A stretch of DNA of 64,000 nt. Origin: Leucocoprinus leucothites. Lineage: Eukaryota > Basidiomycota > Agaricomycetes > Agaricales > Agaricaceae. The notes under the pieces were generated by a model that saw nothing but the letters and a program-made list of their open reading frames with translations, did not search any database and had not been told where the DNA came from. The stretch lies in contig JAACJO010000002.1 of NCBI GenBank assembly GCA_013368445.1, forward strand, positions 2,852,001-2,916,000, read 5' to 3'. The translations under genes and the position numbers were made by a program. Of this stretch, positions 1 to 12,393 are shown piece by piece. Within the stretch, counting starts at the first letter, position 1; every line of letters starts with the position of its first letter.

Positions 1-1875
1 AAACAGCTCGCATACGAGAGGAGTGACGGGATCCTGGTCTTGACCTTGGTTTCAATATCAGGCACATCCACGTTCTTCAGACTTGACGTCTCCAGGCCGC
101 AAATGTTGAAGCGTAGCTGCTTCGACATGGTGGTCAGGCACAGGGTAGCGAGTTGGCGTTGTCGTTCTGGTTCCTTGATGGCAAACTCGTCTGGGCATTC
201 CGGAGAGAGGAGGAAATCAACGAATGATTGGTGAACGAAGCGAAGGGTATCACCCCGATCAATGACGGACCACAGACCCTTACGGATGTATTCCAGCATC
301 GAGCCGGTGACTACAGGGCTGATTGCGGTGAACTCGGAGCTGTGGAAGGGCCGTCGAGCGTAAATCATTGCACCAACCACACACTTGAATGCCTCCATCT
401 CCTTTTTGTGGAGGTTCTTAAACGAGATCTTGAGGATATTTGCGTATAGAGCATACAGCGATCCTTCTTCACCGCCTAACCCATGCCCAGCGTCGATATC
501 TTCAAGCCGCGACTGGGGCTCGCCAGCCTCAATAAAGTTTGCAATGGTCGTAACCCAAATGAAGACCCCTGCTGCGCGTTTTGCGAGGCGAACGGCTGTC
601 TGATGTGCCCAATCCGCGGGTAATTCGGAATACGCATCCGCAATATCCCGAAGACGATCCTCAAGGTACTTGCGAATGTCATTTGAAGCTTCGTCGGTGT
701 CGAGGGAAAGTGTGACGTGGGTGCTGATAGGTGAAATGCGTCGCTTGATGTCATCTTCTTCCCTGCTAGTGACCACGACCTTGAAGTTCTTAGGGAGTTC
801 CGAGCGCCACTGTTCAAGTGTCTGCAAAAGAGCTTTGCGGTCATTCGACCGAGGTCCCTCAAGACCACCACATTCATCGGCAGCATCAATGACGACCACT
901 GCAGGTCGACAGAGCTGAGCGTTGTTCGATTCGCCCCCGCTTAAGTCTGATAATGGCTCGACGATGAGAGATGTAAAAAGAGAGGTGATGTTCGGAGTGT
1001 TGACCTCAAGGGTTTCATCGTCAATGCGCTTCAGCAAATGCTGACGTGTGAACGGGTATAAACGAACGAGATCCCAGGCAACACGACGCCAGAGAGCTGC
1101 GGTGGTGGTGACGGTCGATTTGGCACGGTCGAATACGAAATAAGACAAGAGTTCACCCCGCTCACGTAGTCGGGATACGATAGTGGATGCTAGGGTAGAC
1201 TTCCCAACGCCTGGGAAGCCTTTGATCCATACCAGATTGCTGCCCTGGGTGTCGTGGATCCTGGCGTCGACTTCTGACAAAATCGTAACACGAGTATCTG
1301 GCATACATCCTTGGGCTAGCAGACTGAATTCGAGCCCATTGAGAAGTGCTTTCTTTAATTTCCGTCCATCTAATATCATAACGTGAGCAGGGAAGCTCGA
1401 GGACAAAGGCCACGGGACGCACTGTACGAGTCGGGAAAGGGTAGTGCCGCTGGATCAGGATCTGAGCTGACATGGATGAACGTTGGATGATTGATCTGAA
1501 AATCCCTTGCGCCAGGGAAGAAATTCGACACGTTCTCTACATCACCTATTTCAGCATATTGTAGGGTAATTAAAAGTGCTACACACGATGTTGATCCCGA
1601 TATTCCTGTAATTGGCTTCCGAGGGTGGTTACACCGTTCAACGTGCGAGAACGGGGAGGGTCATGATGTTGAGACACTATCTCGGGAGAAGTACCTGGGG
1701 AGGACACACTCGAGCTAGCAGAGAGGGAAGTACTACAGCTTCCGGGTTCAATCGGCTTGCGCCGCTTAGATGGAGTGGTTTGGACTTCGTCACTACCTAG
1801 GTGACTCCTATGGTGCTTACTCTGTGGATCGTAAGTAGGTATTCCGTTACGCAGATAGAACGAAACACATACCAT
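1..1875 (-). CDS. NACHT-domain NLR-like (STAND) protein, copy 1, partial
   Basis: One open minus-strand frame runs from an ATG near 1380 (a second in-frame ATG is at 1304) to the left edge, so the C-terminus lies outside the window. It carries a Walker A loop (WIKGFPGVGKSTLAS), a Walker B region (VVVIDAADECGG) and a sensor-like VVTSREE, then a helical segment containing FVHQSFVDFLLSPECPDEF. In copy 3 the matching segment leads into WD40 repeats. NACHT proteins are signal-transducing NTPases; in fungi many are candidates for non-self recognition. A Ser-rich 5' exon is likely at about 1579-1860: all three copies share a GTRYGT donor just after an ATG (1875 here) and Ser/Pro-rich sequence after it. 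The exons between 1380 and 1579 change frame and I could not resolve them, so a small frameshift is possible. Most Arg codons are intact CGN, unlike copy 3. Confidence 0.75.
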
Positions 1876-2863
1876 AGCAAAGTCTGGTGAGGGAAAACGT
1901 TGAGAGTGGGCTGTGCGTCTGCGTCGCGGCTTGTTACGGGGTCGATTGGTTGCCCATTTTTGGAAATAATTCCAAAATAAGTACCCGAGAGGGCGCCAAA
2001 AATTTGGGGTGAACCCGATGAATGGGCAAACGCCAAATATTCCACAGTATATAGTACTCAATGTATATACATGGGGCAGTGAACAAAGTTGACGATATTC
2101 GAGCAGTAAATATTTGGCATCTTTTATGAAGAGGCGCGTTTGCAGTGTATAATTTCTGTTACTGATAATGTAAGGCCACGTCAGGGTGAAGCTGACCAAG
2201 ACTTGCCGTCTCCGCCAGTGATCGTGACCCAGTTGTTGGAACAGGAGGAGAGCTTGGAGGACTCTAGTATGGCTGTTTGAGTGTTGTAGGGATGCGAAGG
2301 CGGACGGTTGGGGCATAAATGTAGATGTTATATTTCTGTTATATTTACATAAGCGCTTGCATGGAGGGGAAGCAATGGAAATCACGCCTGTGTATTGTGT
2401 CGCTGGCGGCACCGGTTTTGAACTCGAAACAAAACCAGAGTCGTAGAATGCGATACGACCTTTGAAGAGCTCGCGCAAGTCCATCAGCAACTGAACGGTT
2501 CGATGGATAACCACGCTGCGGCTCACGAAAACCCTCGGCGTCCATGTACCACGACTCTGACGCCAGCTCTTAGTGCTCATCCCGCTCCCAAACTCTGCCC
2601 GAAACTCGCCAGTCTCCTTTGCACTTGTGCCAAGTTCAGATGTTCACCTCTATAAAGGCTACAAGGAAATCTCAGAAGCTGCTCACCTCAGTTTTCCAGG
2701 ACCGATGAGGGAGGGAGCACATTCAAGGGCATGTGTTGAGTTGAGTATTTGTGAACCATCACCGACAACCCCAAGTTTCCGTTCGCTTCCACCTCCTTGT
2801 TGCACAAGAGATGAATCATCTCCAATGCGAGGCTCTTGAATGATCCAGCGACTTTCGCACAAG

Positions 2864-4162
2864 TTAGGACCTGGTGGTGCCGGACCTGAACACAGGTATA
2901 AGGATGAGAGAACACTGCAGAGGAAAGGTACCCGGTTCTTCTAGCAAGCTCGGGTTCTCAATTGAAGGGGGAGAAGACTGGGTTCTAGATTCGGACGGAG
3001 AGATGTGGCTAGGAGATGTGAAGGTGAGATGGGAGTAGGAGATATCACTTCCAAACCAGCACCGATGGAGGCTCGATGGCACGAGAGGTAGCCTGGGCCA
3101 AGGAGTGGCTTGACACATCGACAACTGTGATGAGGCGGGCAAGGAGGAATTTGACCAGTATGGGTTCCTTACGGTAGTAAGTAACTGATCGAAGAACCAA
3201 TATCTCCACCAACGATAGCGACCAGCGCCCCATAGGATTGAACAATTGCAGGATGCTGGTTGTCTTGTTTCTAAAGCGAGAGTCGGTGCTGAAGAAATTT
3301 CGGAGGTTATGGTGAATGATGAGGGCATTAGAGGCGGGTCTGGAGCGACTGGAGCTGAAGCAGATGGATGAGGTGGAGAACTCTGGGAGATGGCGAGAGT
3401 GGATTCATCACCTATCATTATGGCAGCTGCATCTGCAGAAGTAACCTCCCCAGCCTCTTTAATCCGACTTTACGAGTGCAACTTGTCCAGGTGACATGAG
3501 GCGCACAGGAGGTAGCTTGGATAACCTTTCCGTAAATGTCCTTTAGTCGAGTGACCTCTCTTTTGAATACATACAATGGACTAACCGACGGTTTGATGAG
3601 CATCCACAGGAATCTTTGCAGTTTTCTTTGGTGCATGCGCACAATCTAGCCCAAGTAGCCCCGTGTAATGTCCTGTCATCGTCATCGTCGGTATGTAGCG
3701 TAGGGTGGAAAGAAAGGTGAACGCACTGGCACCACAGGCCTTGGCAGTGTCCTCAACCTTGGCTTTTGAGTCACCCACGACAGTGATATACAACTGTTCA
3801 AGCGTGAGATTTAAGAGGCTAAGTACTGCGGTCCTGTTCGACAGCGTCGACTCGTGCCAGGACTCGTCTGCCTGTAGTTGAGCACCTATATATACGTTTG
3901 TCAGATATGCGAATACTGGGAGAAGCAGGACGCACAATGTTTATCTCATGGGGGGAAAGGTACTGGGAGGACCCCAACGCTGCAGTTGAAAGTAGTGGTG
4001 AACGATGACGAACATGGATCTGGTAGGGGGTTGGTGAGGAGAAAAGATATGTTGGACCCCAGTGGTCTCGCGCGACGCAACTGGATCACGAGCACGACAT
4101 TCGGTCACGTGCACGACGTCAGATTCACCTTCGAAAATCACGTCTTTCTCTTCTGGGATCAA
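2864..4162 (-). CDS. unrecognised open frames upstream of NLR copy 1
   Basis: Several minus-strand frames are open in series: about 2864-3418 (Ser/Pro-rich), 3418-3642, 3581-3937 and 3941-4162. I recognise no domain. The stretch from about 3590 to 4160 resembles 35260-35650 on the plus strand, directly upstream of NLR copy 3, so it belongs to the same duplicated block and may be extra 5' exons of the NLR or a neighbouring gene. In copy 3 the homologous stretch is full of stops. The 1.6 kb at 1990-3590 has no counterpart in copy 3. Exon boundaries could not be fixed, so treat this as a possible gene rather than a model. Confidence 0.25.
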
Positions 4163-4927
4163 TCATTCTCTTCTCTCGACCAGCGTCATACTCCGGCGAA
4201 CCCCCTCGGTGGTCTTGACAACTAAGCCAATAATGTGGCGGCATGTGCTACGATCACTGCTTGAATCACTCCTTCGCCTGGAACGCCATCATCACTGCTC
4301 CCAGTATTTCGAACGATGGAGCTGGGGAAGCCATTTCGCTTCAGCAGCTCTGCAATTATCTATATCACAAGTTCATGGTCGTCAAAACCCTGATCTCTCG
4401 CCCACCCGACCGCTTACGCCTGTCGACACCTACCAGTCCCCACACTACGTTCTTTTGAAACTAATTCTTCCCCCGCTAAGTGCAAAGAAGACTATGCCTA
4501 GGATACGTTTGAACACACGGGCAGCGACATGCTACTCGCCGGATGCACTATAATAGATATCGACGGTCATCCGATTGAAGAGTCTTAAAGGGATGCTTTG
4601 AGCAAGTGCTGGTTCACTGGTGGCGTCCGGTAATCCAGCGGAACAGGATACGAGATTCAGCGAACGGCGAGAGGATCACCCATCGTACTACATGTGCGAA
4701 TTGATGACCTGCAAGTTGGGGGGGAAATGTCCAGCACATAGTTCAGCTTTGTTGCTAATACAAGGCAACAGTTCTTTTATTTACAAAAGGAATACCAAGA
4801 CTGAACATATCTGAGCAGAAAGATAAACAGGCACTACTGAAACGCATTATAATACAATCGAAACGTCCGTAGATCGTGCAAAACCAGATTTGCTAGCTAT
4901 TGCATTGGGGCATACGCATAAGAGCCA
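4163..4927. other. intergenic, no supported gene
   Basis: Short open frames exist on the plus strand (for example 4243-4458) but have no recognisable domain, consistent splice sites or low-complexity signature. I see no RNA gene. Confidence 0.4.
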
Positions 4928-6602
4928 TCAGAGATCGCCCACCTTTGGCCCTTCCGCCTCACCGCCTTGGCTAGGGCCTTCGATAGTTCGGGGCACCCGT
5001 AGATGATCGCGAGTCTGAACCTCTGCCCACCATTTGATATCTTCTTTCCTTCCAGCGCCCTGGAGAGCCTTCAGCAAGATCGCATCGATGGGGACATACG
5101 ATTCTACATTCAGACGGCTCATGCAATTACGACAACCCTTCACGCTCCAACGACTCAGAACAGGCTCTCTGCCGACCTCGACTTCCCTGCCATCATGCCC
5201 TTGAGCGTACAGCCTCACGATAAACGACCCCTCGTATTGAGCACGATTGATGCCGTATACCTTCTTCGTGAGGACAAACGGGGCTTTTTGGCTCAAGTCA
5301 ATACCCGAGCGGAGTCTGGGATCAAGAGAACCCAGATGATATGTATAATCCAAGTCGTTCTCGAAGTCGGTCACATCGTTTGAATCATAGTAACCTCCGC
5401 CGGGCTTTTCGAACGGGATGAGGGCTGTTGTCATTTCGATGACAGTCCCAGGAGGGTAATGTGGTTGTCCTTCTTGTAGGATCGTCCCAGGATAATCCTT
5501 GATGAGAGTCAAGCTACCCCGATTTGTGAGTCCCTTGCGCTTCTGCCACATCGCAAACGCATAGTCAATGAAACAGTGGTGGAGGTAGAAGATAGGATCA
5601 AAACCAGCTGTCTCGTTATCGCCCATGTCGCCATTGGCTCCAAGAATAGGGTCGGCGTTGTACTCCCCCTTCTGATAGAATCCTCCAACTGCAAGATGGA
5701 TCGCATCGTGGGGGCTTTCCAGTGCAACGACGTAATTACTCGAAGGGTCCATCCCGGCATCTTGAATCCACTGTTTCTGAGAAGTCGTATTCGAAAAGAC
5801 GGTGTAGTTGGGTGCTTCGAGGCATCGCCAGTATCTCTCAGCAACGGAGTAGGTGTCGGGCATCCGGCTAGGATTGTCTTTATCGTCAATCGTGATTTCG
5901 ACAGTACCCTCCAACCAATTAGCGACATTGTCGTTGAGGGTCTGGGTGTTCACGGCTTGATCTCGATACGCCGCATTATGAACCTCCGTCTTCGCTTTAT
6001 CGCTCTCAGTTCCGACCAAGCCTAAGAAACTGGGCATCAGTGTTTGTTGATCGCAACACAAAAAGACAGTTACCTGAGAGGGGATACCGAACAGTCTCGT
6101 ACCCTACGGGTTTGGTGTAACGCTCATTTGCACCCTCAACTTTCTCCACCAGTGCTTCTTGAAGTTTGTATGAGTAGAGAGGGTTGTCGGTTCGACCATC
6201 GAGTTCAAATTTTGGGGAAGTGATTACCGATGGAATTGGCTTGGCAGGTTTGGCTCCCATATTAGCCAACTCATCCCAGAATGGGAGAGTGACATCCTGA
6301 CAACCCGGGATACTTCGGAGTGCATCCTCGAGACGAAGGAGATATGCACGGTGCCAGGTTGGGAATAAGGCGGTCTCGTGCCAGCAGTATCCTCCCCACC
6401 ATGAGGGGTCCGTAGCTCCTTCCCCACGGAAAGGCTCTCCGTGGTAGCCAGCAATGCGGAAGAAGGAGTTAGGATGTTTGGGGTCAAGGTCTTGAATACC
6501 ACGGAATGCTCTGATCACATTCTCGAGCCCGGAACGATCTTCGCCGGTGTCGTACAGATTCTGGATGTACTCCAGGGAATAGCGGATGCGACTTGGACCC
6601 AT
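4928..6602 (-). CDS. tyrosinase (polyphenol oxidase)
   Basis: Type-3 dicopper enzyme that oxidises monophenols and o-diphenols to quinones, feeding melanin formation. Model: complement(join(4928..6021,6074..6602)), 540 aa; the 52-bp intron has a GTAACTG donor and a TTTCTTAG acceptor and restores phase. Copper A: His54 (AGYHGEPFRG), then GYCWHETALFPTWHRAYL with His75 and His84; Cys73 sits where the family's thioether cysteine lies. Copper B: SPHDAIHLAVGG (His281, His285) and FDPIFYLHHCFIDYAFAMWQ (His324/325). The C-terminal ~200 residues resemble the region that shields the active site in fungal proenzymes. The N-terminus is shorter than usual, so an extra 5' exon above 6602 is possible. No signal peptide is visible, as expected for an intracellular tyrosinase. 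All key histidines are present and no stop interrupts the frame. Confidence 0.92.
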
Positions 6603-6683
6603 GTTGTATATAATGACAACGCGCTATGGTTTGACGTGCGCTCATTAGCAATCAAAGAGATGGCCATCGACTAGGATGTGTCG

Positions 6684-6780
6684 ACTTACCACCCGAGGAC
6701 CGGGCGAGGACTTGGTAGCAGTGCAAACCGGTAGGCGGTTGGTAAGACCTCGTTGCTATCCACAGGCTTTTATATATGTA
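6684..6780 (-). promoter_or_regulatory. tyrosinase promoter: TATA box and possible leader intron donor
   Basis: Read on the minus strand, TATATAAAAG lies at about 6767-6777, roughly 165 bp before the tyrosinase ATG. A GTAAGT at 6689-6684 between the two could be the donor of a 5'-UTR intron or mark a missed first exon. Inferred from sequence only. Confidence 0.4.
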
Positions 6781-6789
6781 GACGCTGCA

Positions 6790-7539
6790 GTATTCCCGCT
6801 ATTCCGACTTTGATTCAACTCGTTTGTGACCCATCTTTTATCACAAGATATCTCTGCCGAATTCCTGTCGACTTCTTCCGGCACTTTTGGGTCTCCTAGA
6901 CCTTTGTCCCCATGTCAGATGCTCGCCCAATCGCCCAGGTTGGGAATACCAAGAGATTAATTACTCATCTGAGCCCCGCTTTCCAGCCCAGTTTATATTT
7001 GCATGGGAGTCATGGATCGACTTGAGTTCATTGCGAAGTCGACTTGTTTTCTGTGCCTTTGGAGTCAATAAAAATGGGGTTTTGGACGCTAATTGGTCGT
7101 GCACCAAGAATCGTATGTGAGATATCAATCTGTCTTTTGAACAATCATATAACCAGAGAATACAGCTGATATCAACTTCGCTTACAATCCCTTCGAGAAT
7201 TCAGGGAAGGCCGCATGTAATTGTATGTACCCACGCATAATGAAAATGGTAAATGATATAATCAACTGCACACGAATCACCGATCGATCTGTCCGTTCAA
7301 CAGCCCGAGTTGGTGACTCTCTATCATAGAAGTTCTTCGTTATTCGAACGTTCCCTCAGGTATGTGAGCCATCATTAGATAGTCCACAGTAATTCTCATG
7401 ACGTTGTACCTAGAAGACCAATGAATGGAACTGGGCCCCAGCATGTGATTGGTCGGTGTACTTTCTTGGATCCAAACTTCACCGAACTCGATTTTTGACC
7501 CCATTTTCATGTTCGAACAGAAATCTGTTTTCAATAATT
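6790..7539. other. intergenic, no supported gene
   Basis: No recognisable coding or RNA feature. The stretch separates the tyrosinase promoter from the 3' end of truncated NLR copy 2; the minus-strand frame at 7340-7534 has no recognisable content. Confidence 0.4.
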
Positions 7540-8976
7540 TTAGTTCTGGGGTGGTCCAGGTGACGTGAGTCGTTTAATTTCTGGGGTGAGACTGCCGGAA
7601 ATGGTGTTGAGTCGCGGATATGCCTCAATGATTCTCCATCCTCTGAAGCAGATGATGAGTACTACGATACCCTTTTTTTCTGTGCGATCATCTGCAGGTG
7701 AGCATACGGCTTCCTCCCTGCTGGTAATCACGAGCTTGAAGTTCTTGGGGAGCTCCAAGTGCCATCGTTCGAGGGTCTTCAGCAGAGCTTTGCGGTCATT
7801 CGACCGAGGTCCCTCCAAGCCACCACATTCATCGGCACCATCGATGACGACCACTAAACGTTCGCTCGCCTCACCCTCACTTAGGTCTGACAAGGGCTCG
7901 ATGATGAGAGACGTGAAAAGGGAGCTGATGTTGGGAGAGTTAACGTCGAGGGTTTCATCATCAATGTGCTTCAATAAAGACTGTCGTGCAAATGGGTGTA
8001 CGCGAGCGAGATTCCAGGCAACGCGACGCCAGAGAGCTGTTGTGGTAGTGACAGTCGGCTTGGCACGGTCGAATACGAAATATGACAAGAGTTCACCACG
8101 CCCACGTAACCGGGATACGATGGTGGATGCTAGTGTGGACTTCCCAACACCAGGAAAACCCTTAATCCATATGATATTGCTGTCCTCGTGGTCGCGAATC
8201 CTGGCGTCAACGTCTGATAAAATTGCAACACGGGTATCTGGCATGCATTCTTTCGCTGGGGGATAAACTCTAGGCCTTCCACAAGTGCCTTCTTTAGCTT
8301 CTGTCGATCTGATATTATAACGTGGGTAGGATGCTCAAGGATAAAGGCCAGAGCGCGTACCGTAAGAATCGGGAAAGGGTAGTGTTGCTGGATCGGTGCA
8401 CTGAACGACACTTCCAATAAAGGTCGAATTATTGATCTGAAATTCTCTTGCACCCGGGAAGAATATTGACGCGCTTTCTGACGTCAGGAGCTGGTCTTAG
8501 CATGTTGTAGAGTAGTCATAACTGCTACGCACGACGTTGATCCTGAAGATCCTCCAATTGGCTTCCGGAGGTGCTGGTATTATTCAATGCACGAGAACGC
8601 GAAGGATCCTGATCATACTGCGGTCCTGTCCCGAACTGTCAGTGTGGATTGGTTTTGCAATGAGGGAAAAAGGCCCGAGGAGAACGCACTCGGGCTAACA
8701 GAGGGGGAAGTACTACAGCTTCCGGGTTCATTCAGCTTCGGCCGCTTAGAGGCTGTGGTTTGGGTTTCGCTATTACTTAGACTCCTATTGTGCTTGTTCT
8801 TTGCATTGTAAGCGTATTTCCCATGGTGCAGACCAAGCGAAACACGTACCATAGTAGAGCGTAGCGGGGGGAAATGTTGAGAGCAAGCTGAGTGATTGAT
8901 TGCTTGCCCATTTTCGGAAATAATCCCAAAATAAATGCGTGCCTTTGTTCGAGCCCAACCAATTACAATACGCGAC
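7540..8976 (-). pseudogene. NACHT NLR-like gene, copy 2, truncated
   Basis: The frame 7540-8244 encodes a NACHT core very close to copy 1: IIWIKGFPGVGKSTLAS, then LVVVIDGADECGGLEGP and LVITSREE. Similarity stops just after TSREE (about 7716), and the last ~55 residues are unrelated, so the helical and WD40 regions are missing. Upstream, 8130-8453 carries the part before the NACHT, shifted by one base from the NACHT frame. Further up, 8613-8875 matches the Ser-rich 5' exon, with a GTACGT donor right after ATG at about 8852. The most likely reading is a truncated, frameshifted copy; a short NACHT-only protein cannot be excluded. CGN Arg codons are largely intact, so its decay is structural rather than point-mutational. 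Confidence 0.7.
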
Positions 8977-8989
8977 ATTTACTTACTGT

Positions 8990-9752
8990 TCTCTTGAAGT
9001 CACTGTCCATATATTATACCTGATAAATGGAGTAGGTCTCTAGCAATGTAAGAGATGATCGCACTGATTGTGTATAGCGAACAAAATCCGTGATCTCGAG
9101 CAGTAGCATTCTTTTTGAAGTGGCGCTGCAGCATGCACATCATAGCGCTAGGGTCATCAGTGGAGGACAGGGCCCTGACATATCCCGGTAAAGGATCGGC
9201 CCTTATTCATAATTAGCCGGCCTTAAAAGTCCGGCCAGAGCCGATACATATGCAGAAAAATGGCAAAAAACCTTCGCCACGTCCGATCAAATACCCACCC
9301 ATTAGCAAAACATGTTCACCAAGGTCCAAACCCGTGTACAGAGGCAGAACTTCACCTACGACGAAGACACTGGTGTGAACCCTAAGCGCTGTGGTGGGGG
9401 CTGGACATTCAGGTATTAAGCAAGTCGGAAATATGAGCCATATCTTGTTTGAGGTGTCTTCTGCCAGTGGCTACAGCCTTCTCCTCGAGCCCCGAGGCTC
9501 CAGCTACCAGAGCTCAAATCGCTATTGCCTCTCCATACCCCTTGTCATAGTCATTCTCAGCTGTCGGCCCACGGGCCAGAGGCTAGCAGCTCAGCGCATT
9601 CCAGAAGCTCTTACTTAAACCCATTGGTTTCTTTAATGCCGTCATGTCTTCCCAGCGGGACCCGGCACGTCCCCACATTTTCGGCTCTGCCCTGCGTTTG
9701 GACACGGGCTCCACTGGGTGAGGCTGTATCGAGGCCACCAGTCCGAACCTCC
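8990..9752. other. intergenic with a G+C-rich hairpin
   Basis: No gene is supported. A dyad at about 9201-9249 (ATCGGCC...GCCGAT enclosing GCCGG...CCGGC) could form a hairpin. A short open stretch from ATG at 9312 to about 9410 is followed by a weak GT donor and was not pursued. Confidence 0.35.
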
Positions 9753-11142
9753 ATGTCAAGTGAAGTTTACACCAGACAGTACATCAACGGTAAGCTGTTC
9801 TTCACTAGATATGACCTTTGAGTGATATTGACCTTGGTTCTCGATTTCCTCAGTGGCTGGTCTGGCTTTACTGCTCTACGACCATATCCTTACGTGGCAA
9901 GACGAGATCGAGTATGTTTGGAGGTACGCTTTGTCGCCGTCAATGTGATTGTGATTCCAAGGTGGTTCTGAATAAGCCTATGTGAGCTAGACAATCAACT
10001 TGGTTAATCAAAACGTCGTTTCTTATCGGCCGATATCTCGCACTTGCTGAACACATGTGAGCGTCAATCCTTTCGCCGTCATTTTGTGTCTCAGTTTGCG
10101 CAGCGTAAATGTCATATATTCATCGCCCTTCTTCATTCAGCGGCAGAATGTGAATTGTCTACTGTTGCTCAAGTTTCAGATGATAGTAACGATAATACTG
10201 CTCTTCAACATGGAGTTCATCATGACAATGAGAGGTGAGTTGTGTGTATCATTTTGCACCTTCGCTCATAGACTTACTCTATCCTAAGTGTATGCATTAT
10301 ACAATTGCAGGTTCTGGGTTGGAGTAACTCTTGGGCTTTGGTACCTATTCTGTCGCGCCTATGGCATACGGAGCTTACTCATTGGAATCACTCAAATCGA
10401 AATGGATATTTATTGCATTCCTAGGCGATCACCAGACGACTCTAGATGGTTCTGGTAAGTTGAATAGTTGTGATTCATGCTCCGCACTTACTTAACATTA
10501 CTTGACTTTAGCCTGTTGATCGTCGTAAACCAAGCAATATTTTGGTATCTGGGCTATTGGAAATATCGGAGCACTGTTAGGGACGGGTGGTCGAATTATC
10601 CCCTTATCCGAATAGTGATAAGAGATAACTCATGGACATTCTTGTTGTTCGCAGGTGTGTCCATCTTACTTTTCAGTGATGAACACACTAACCCGGGCCT
10701 CGCTTAATCCAGGATTTCTGGTGTCTGTGTCGCAGTACGATTTCTACGTTAAAGAGCAGGGTCATGTTATTTTCTGGTATGAAGTTTCGGCTCTCTTTTT
10801 CACTCACATCACTCATCGGTTTTCGTCCGCAGTATCATGACCTGTTTGCTATCTATTATTGTGCGCTCACCGTTTCTGTTGGATATCCTACTGACTAAAT
10901 CTGGAACCCATGAATACAGCCTTGCAGGGTTATTCTTAACACCCGCAGTTTCAAAGACGAGACATGCTCGGACATTGAACACGTTGAATTATCAACCGCC
11001 GTGGCCACTGGCATCTTTTGATTCGCTCAAAGGTGAATTAGCCCGGACGATCAGTTGGAAGGTGCTACGCGTATTCGTCAGCAAAGCTCTGGGTAGCTCC
11101 TCACCGATCCATCCACCCGTCATTAGATTCAGGCGCTGGTGA
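9753..11142 (+). CDS. DUF6533-like multi-pass membrane protein
   Basis: Family of unknown function, expanded in Agaricomycetes and predicted to sit in a membrane with about seven helices. Exon 1 (9753-9789, MSSEVYTRQYIN) joins at 9854 to VAGLALLLYDHILTWQDEIE, matching the DUF6533 start, in which a short helix is followed by YDH and an acidic E-I-E. Further exons: 9991-10056 (WLIKTSFLIGRYLALAEH), about 10104-10232 (hydrophobic, LLLLKFQMIVTIILLFNMEF), 10311-10454, 10512-10654 (ending RIVIRDNSWTFLLFA) and about 10834-11142 (TCLLSIIVRSPFLLDIL). Most introns are about 55-80 bp with GTAAG-type donors. Two junctions, after 10232 and around 10655-10780, do not keep phase with consensus sites, so an exon is mis-modelled or the gene is damaged. 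I assign no biochemical role. Confidence 0.6.
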
Positions 11143-11575
11143 CGAGGTACCGCCAATATGAAGCGAGGTGTGTGGAGTGTGGCTGGCACGCGAGAAACCA
11201 CGTCCACGAGGTATGCTGTGTCACTCTCATGACATATTGGAGAATATGTGAAATTTCTGACTTCCTAGTGGCCTGAATATGTACAGGTCCCGCATAACCT
11301 TCATTGATTGCGTGGACAAAGCCGTTGTCCGGGAACCCCATAGCCCCGTTCAGTAGTAACACGGGCTCACCATGGAATGCGGTTAGGGTTTGAACCAGCT
11401 TCCTCCGGCTGAAGAAAATTATTGATAGAAGTCCGTCTGTTGGGAAACATGATGGATCATGGATCATGCCCCGACGTCGTTTAGTTGTGCCCGTATATAC
11501 ATCAATGGATGCTTCTGCGTTGCTATTGATAGATTGCCACTCGAAATCTTGTTGCGTGAGATTCAGAGCCCTCAT
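11143..11575 (-). CDS. hypothetical open frame
   Basis: A minus-strand frame of about 148 codons starts at 11575 and overlaps the 3' end of the DUF6533-like gene by 14 bp. Its composition is ordinary for protein, but I recognise no domain, signal peptide or splice signal. It could be an exon of a minus-strand gene or chance. Confidence 0.2.
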
Positions 11576-12393
11576 TTAGAAATGGTTCGGATGCTAGACT
11601 CTAGAGGTCGGGAGCTGGTCCTTGACAAGTCATAGATTCCATAATACTCAACATATATAAAGTAGGGTATTTGTCCTGCAGGGCTTGATTGGGAGATGGG
11701 GCATAAACCTTACGTCTGCTAACCTTGGACCACTCAATGTTTTATAAGGAGTGTAGAGTTTATTCGTGTTGATAACACAACCTCGAAGGTACAAGTGTCA
11801 AAACAAGCCGGAACAAAGAAGGATTAAGCTAAACACATCAGCATTTGGAGTCAACACGGACGGTACTATTGATGTAATCCAAATCTGCCTAAAAGCAAAT
11901 CTCAGAAAGGTCTAGAATCATCAGGGGTAGTGTGTGTGGGGGGGGGGGTGGGTTCTACTACCATGGGCTTAGGCAACGATATATCGTAGAACTCCCCGAA
12001 GGAGGTCAAGGATATAGCCAATTTCCAACTGCTGTCGTCTTGTATCCCGGGGTCCAAGTTAAGAAGAGGTAACTAGTACTTACGCACTGCTGATTCACAC
12101 TAAGATAGTAGAGAGAGGAGAGGTACTAGACCCGCTCGCAACCTCAAGATAGACCAAGTATCAAGCTTTTCAAGAAAGGCGATCTCCGTACTATATATCC
12201 AGACTCTAGGCTGGTCGCTTAGCGCTCACTTGTTCACTTGTGTCTTAGCACCAGTTTGCATGTTACTGTATCAGGCATCTCACGTGAATGATTGCATCAC
12301 ATCAGCATCACAGTCACAGCCACGCGAGCAGCACTGTCGGCAGTGGACACAGCACTTGACTCTGGATATCATCTACCATCTTTCTTTACTGCG
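11576..12393. other. intergenic; promoter region of HSE1
   Basis: No supported gene. It contains a G-run (about 11939-11948) and presumably the HSE1 promoter, but I see no clear TATA box near 12394. Confidence 0.4.

Noticed and set aside
3878..4553. Plus-strand frames opposite the unrecognised minus frames near NLR copy 1
   Set aside because: The minus-strand reading has a homologue upstream of NLR copy 3 in the same orientation relative to the NLR. The plus frames have no recognisable content.
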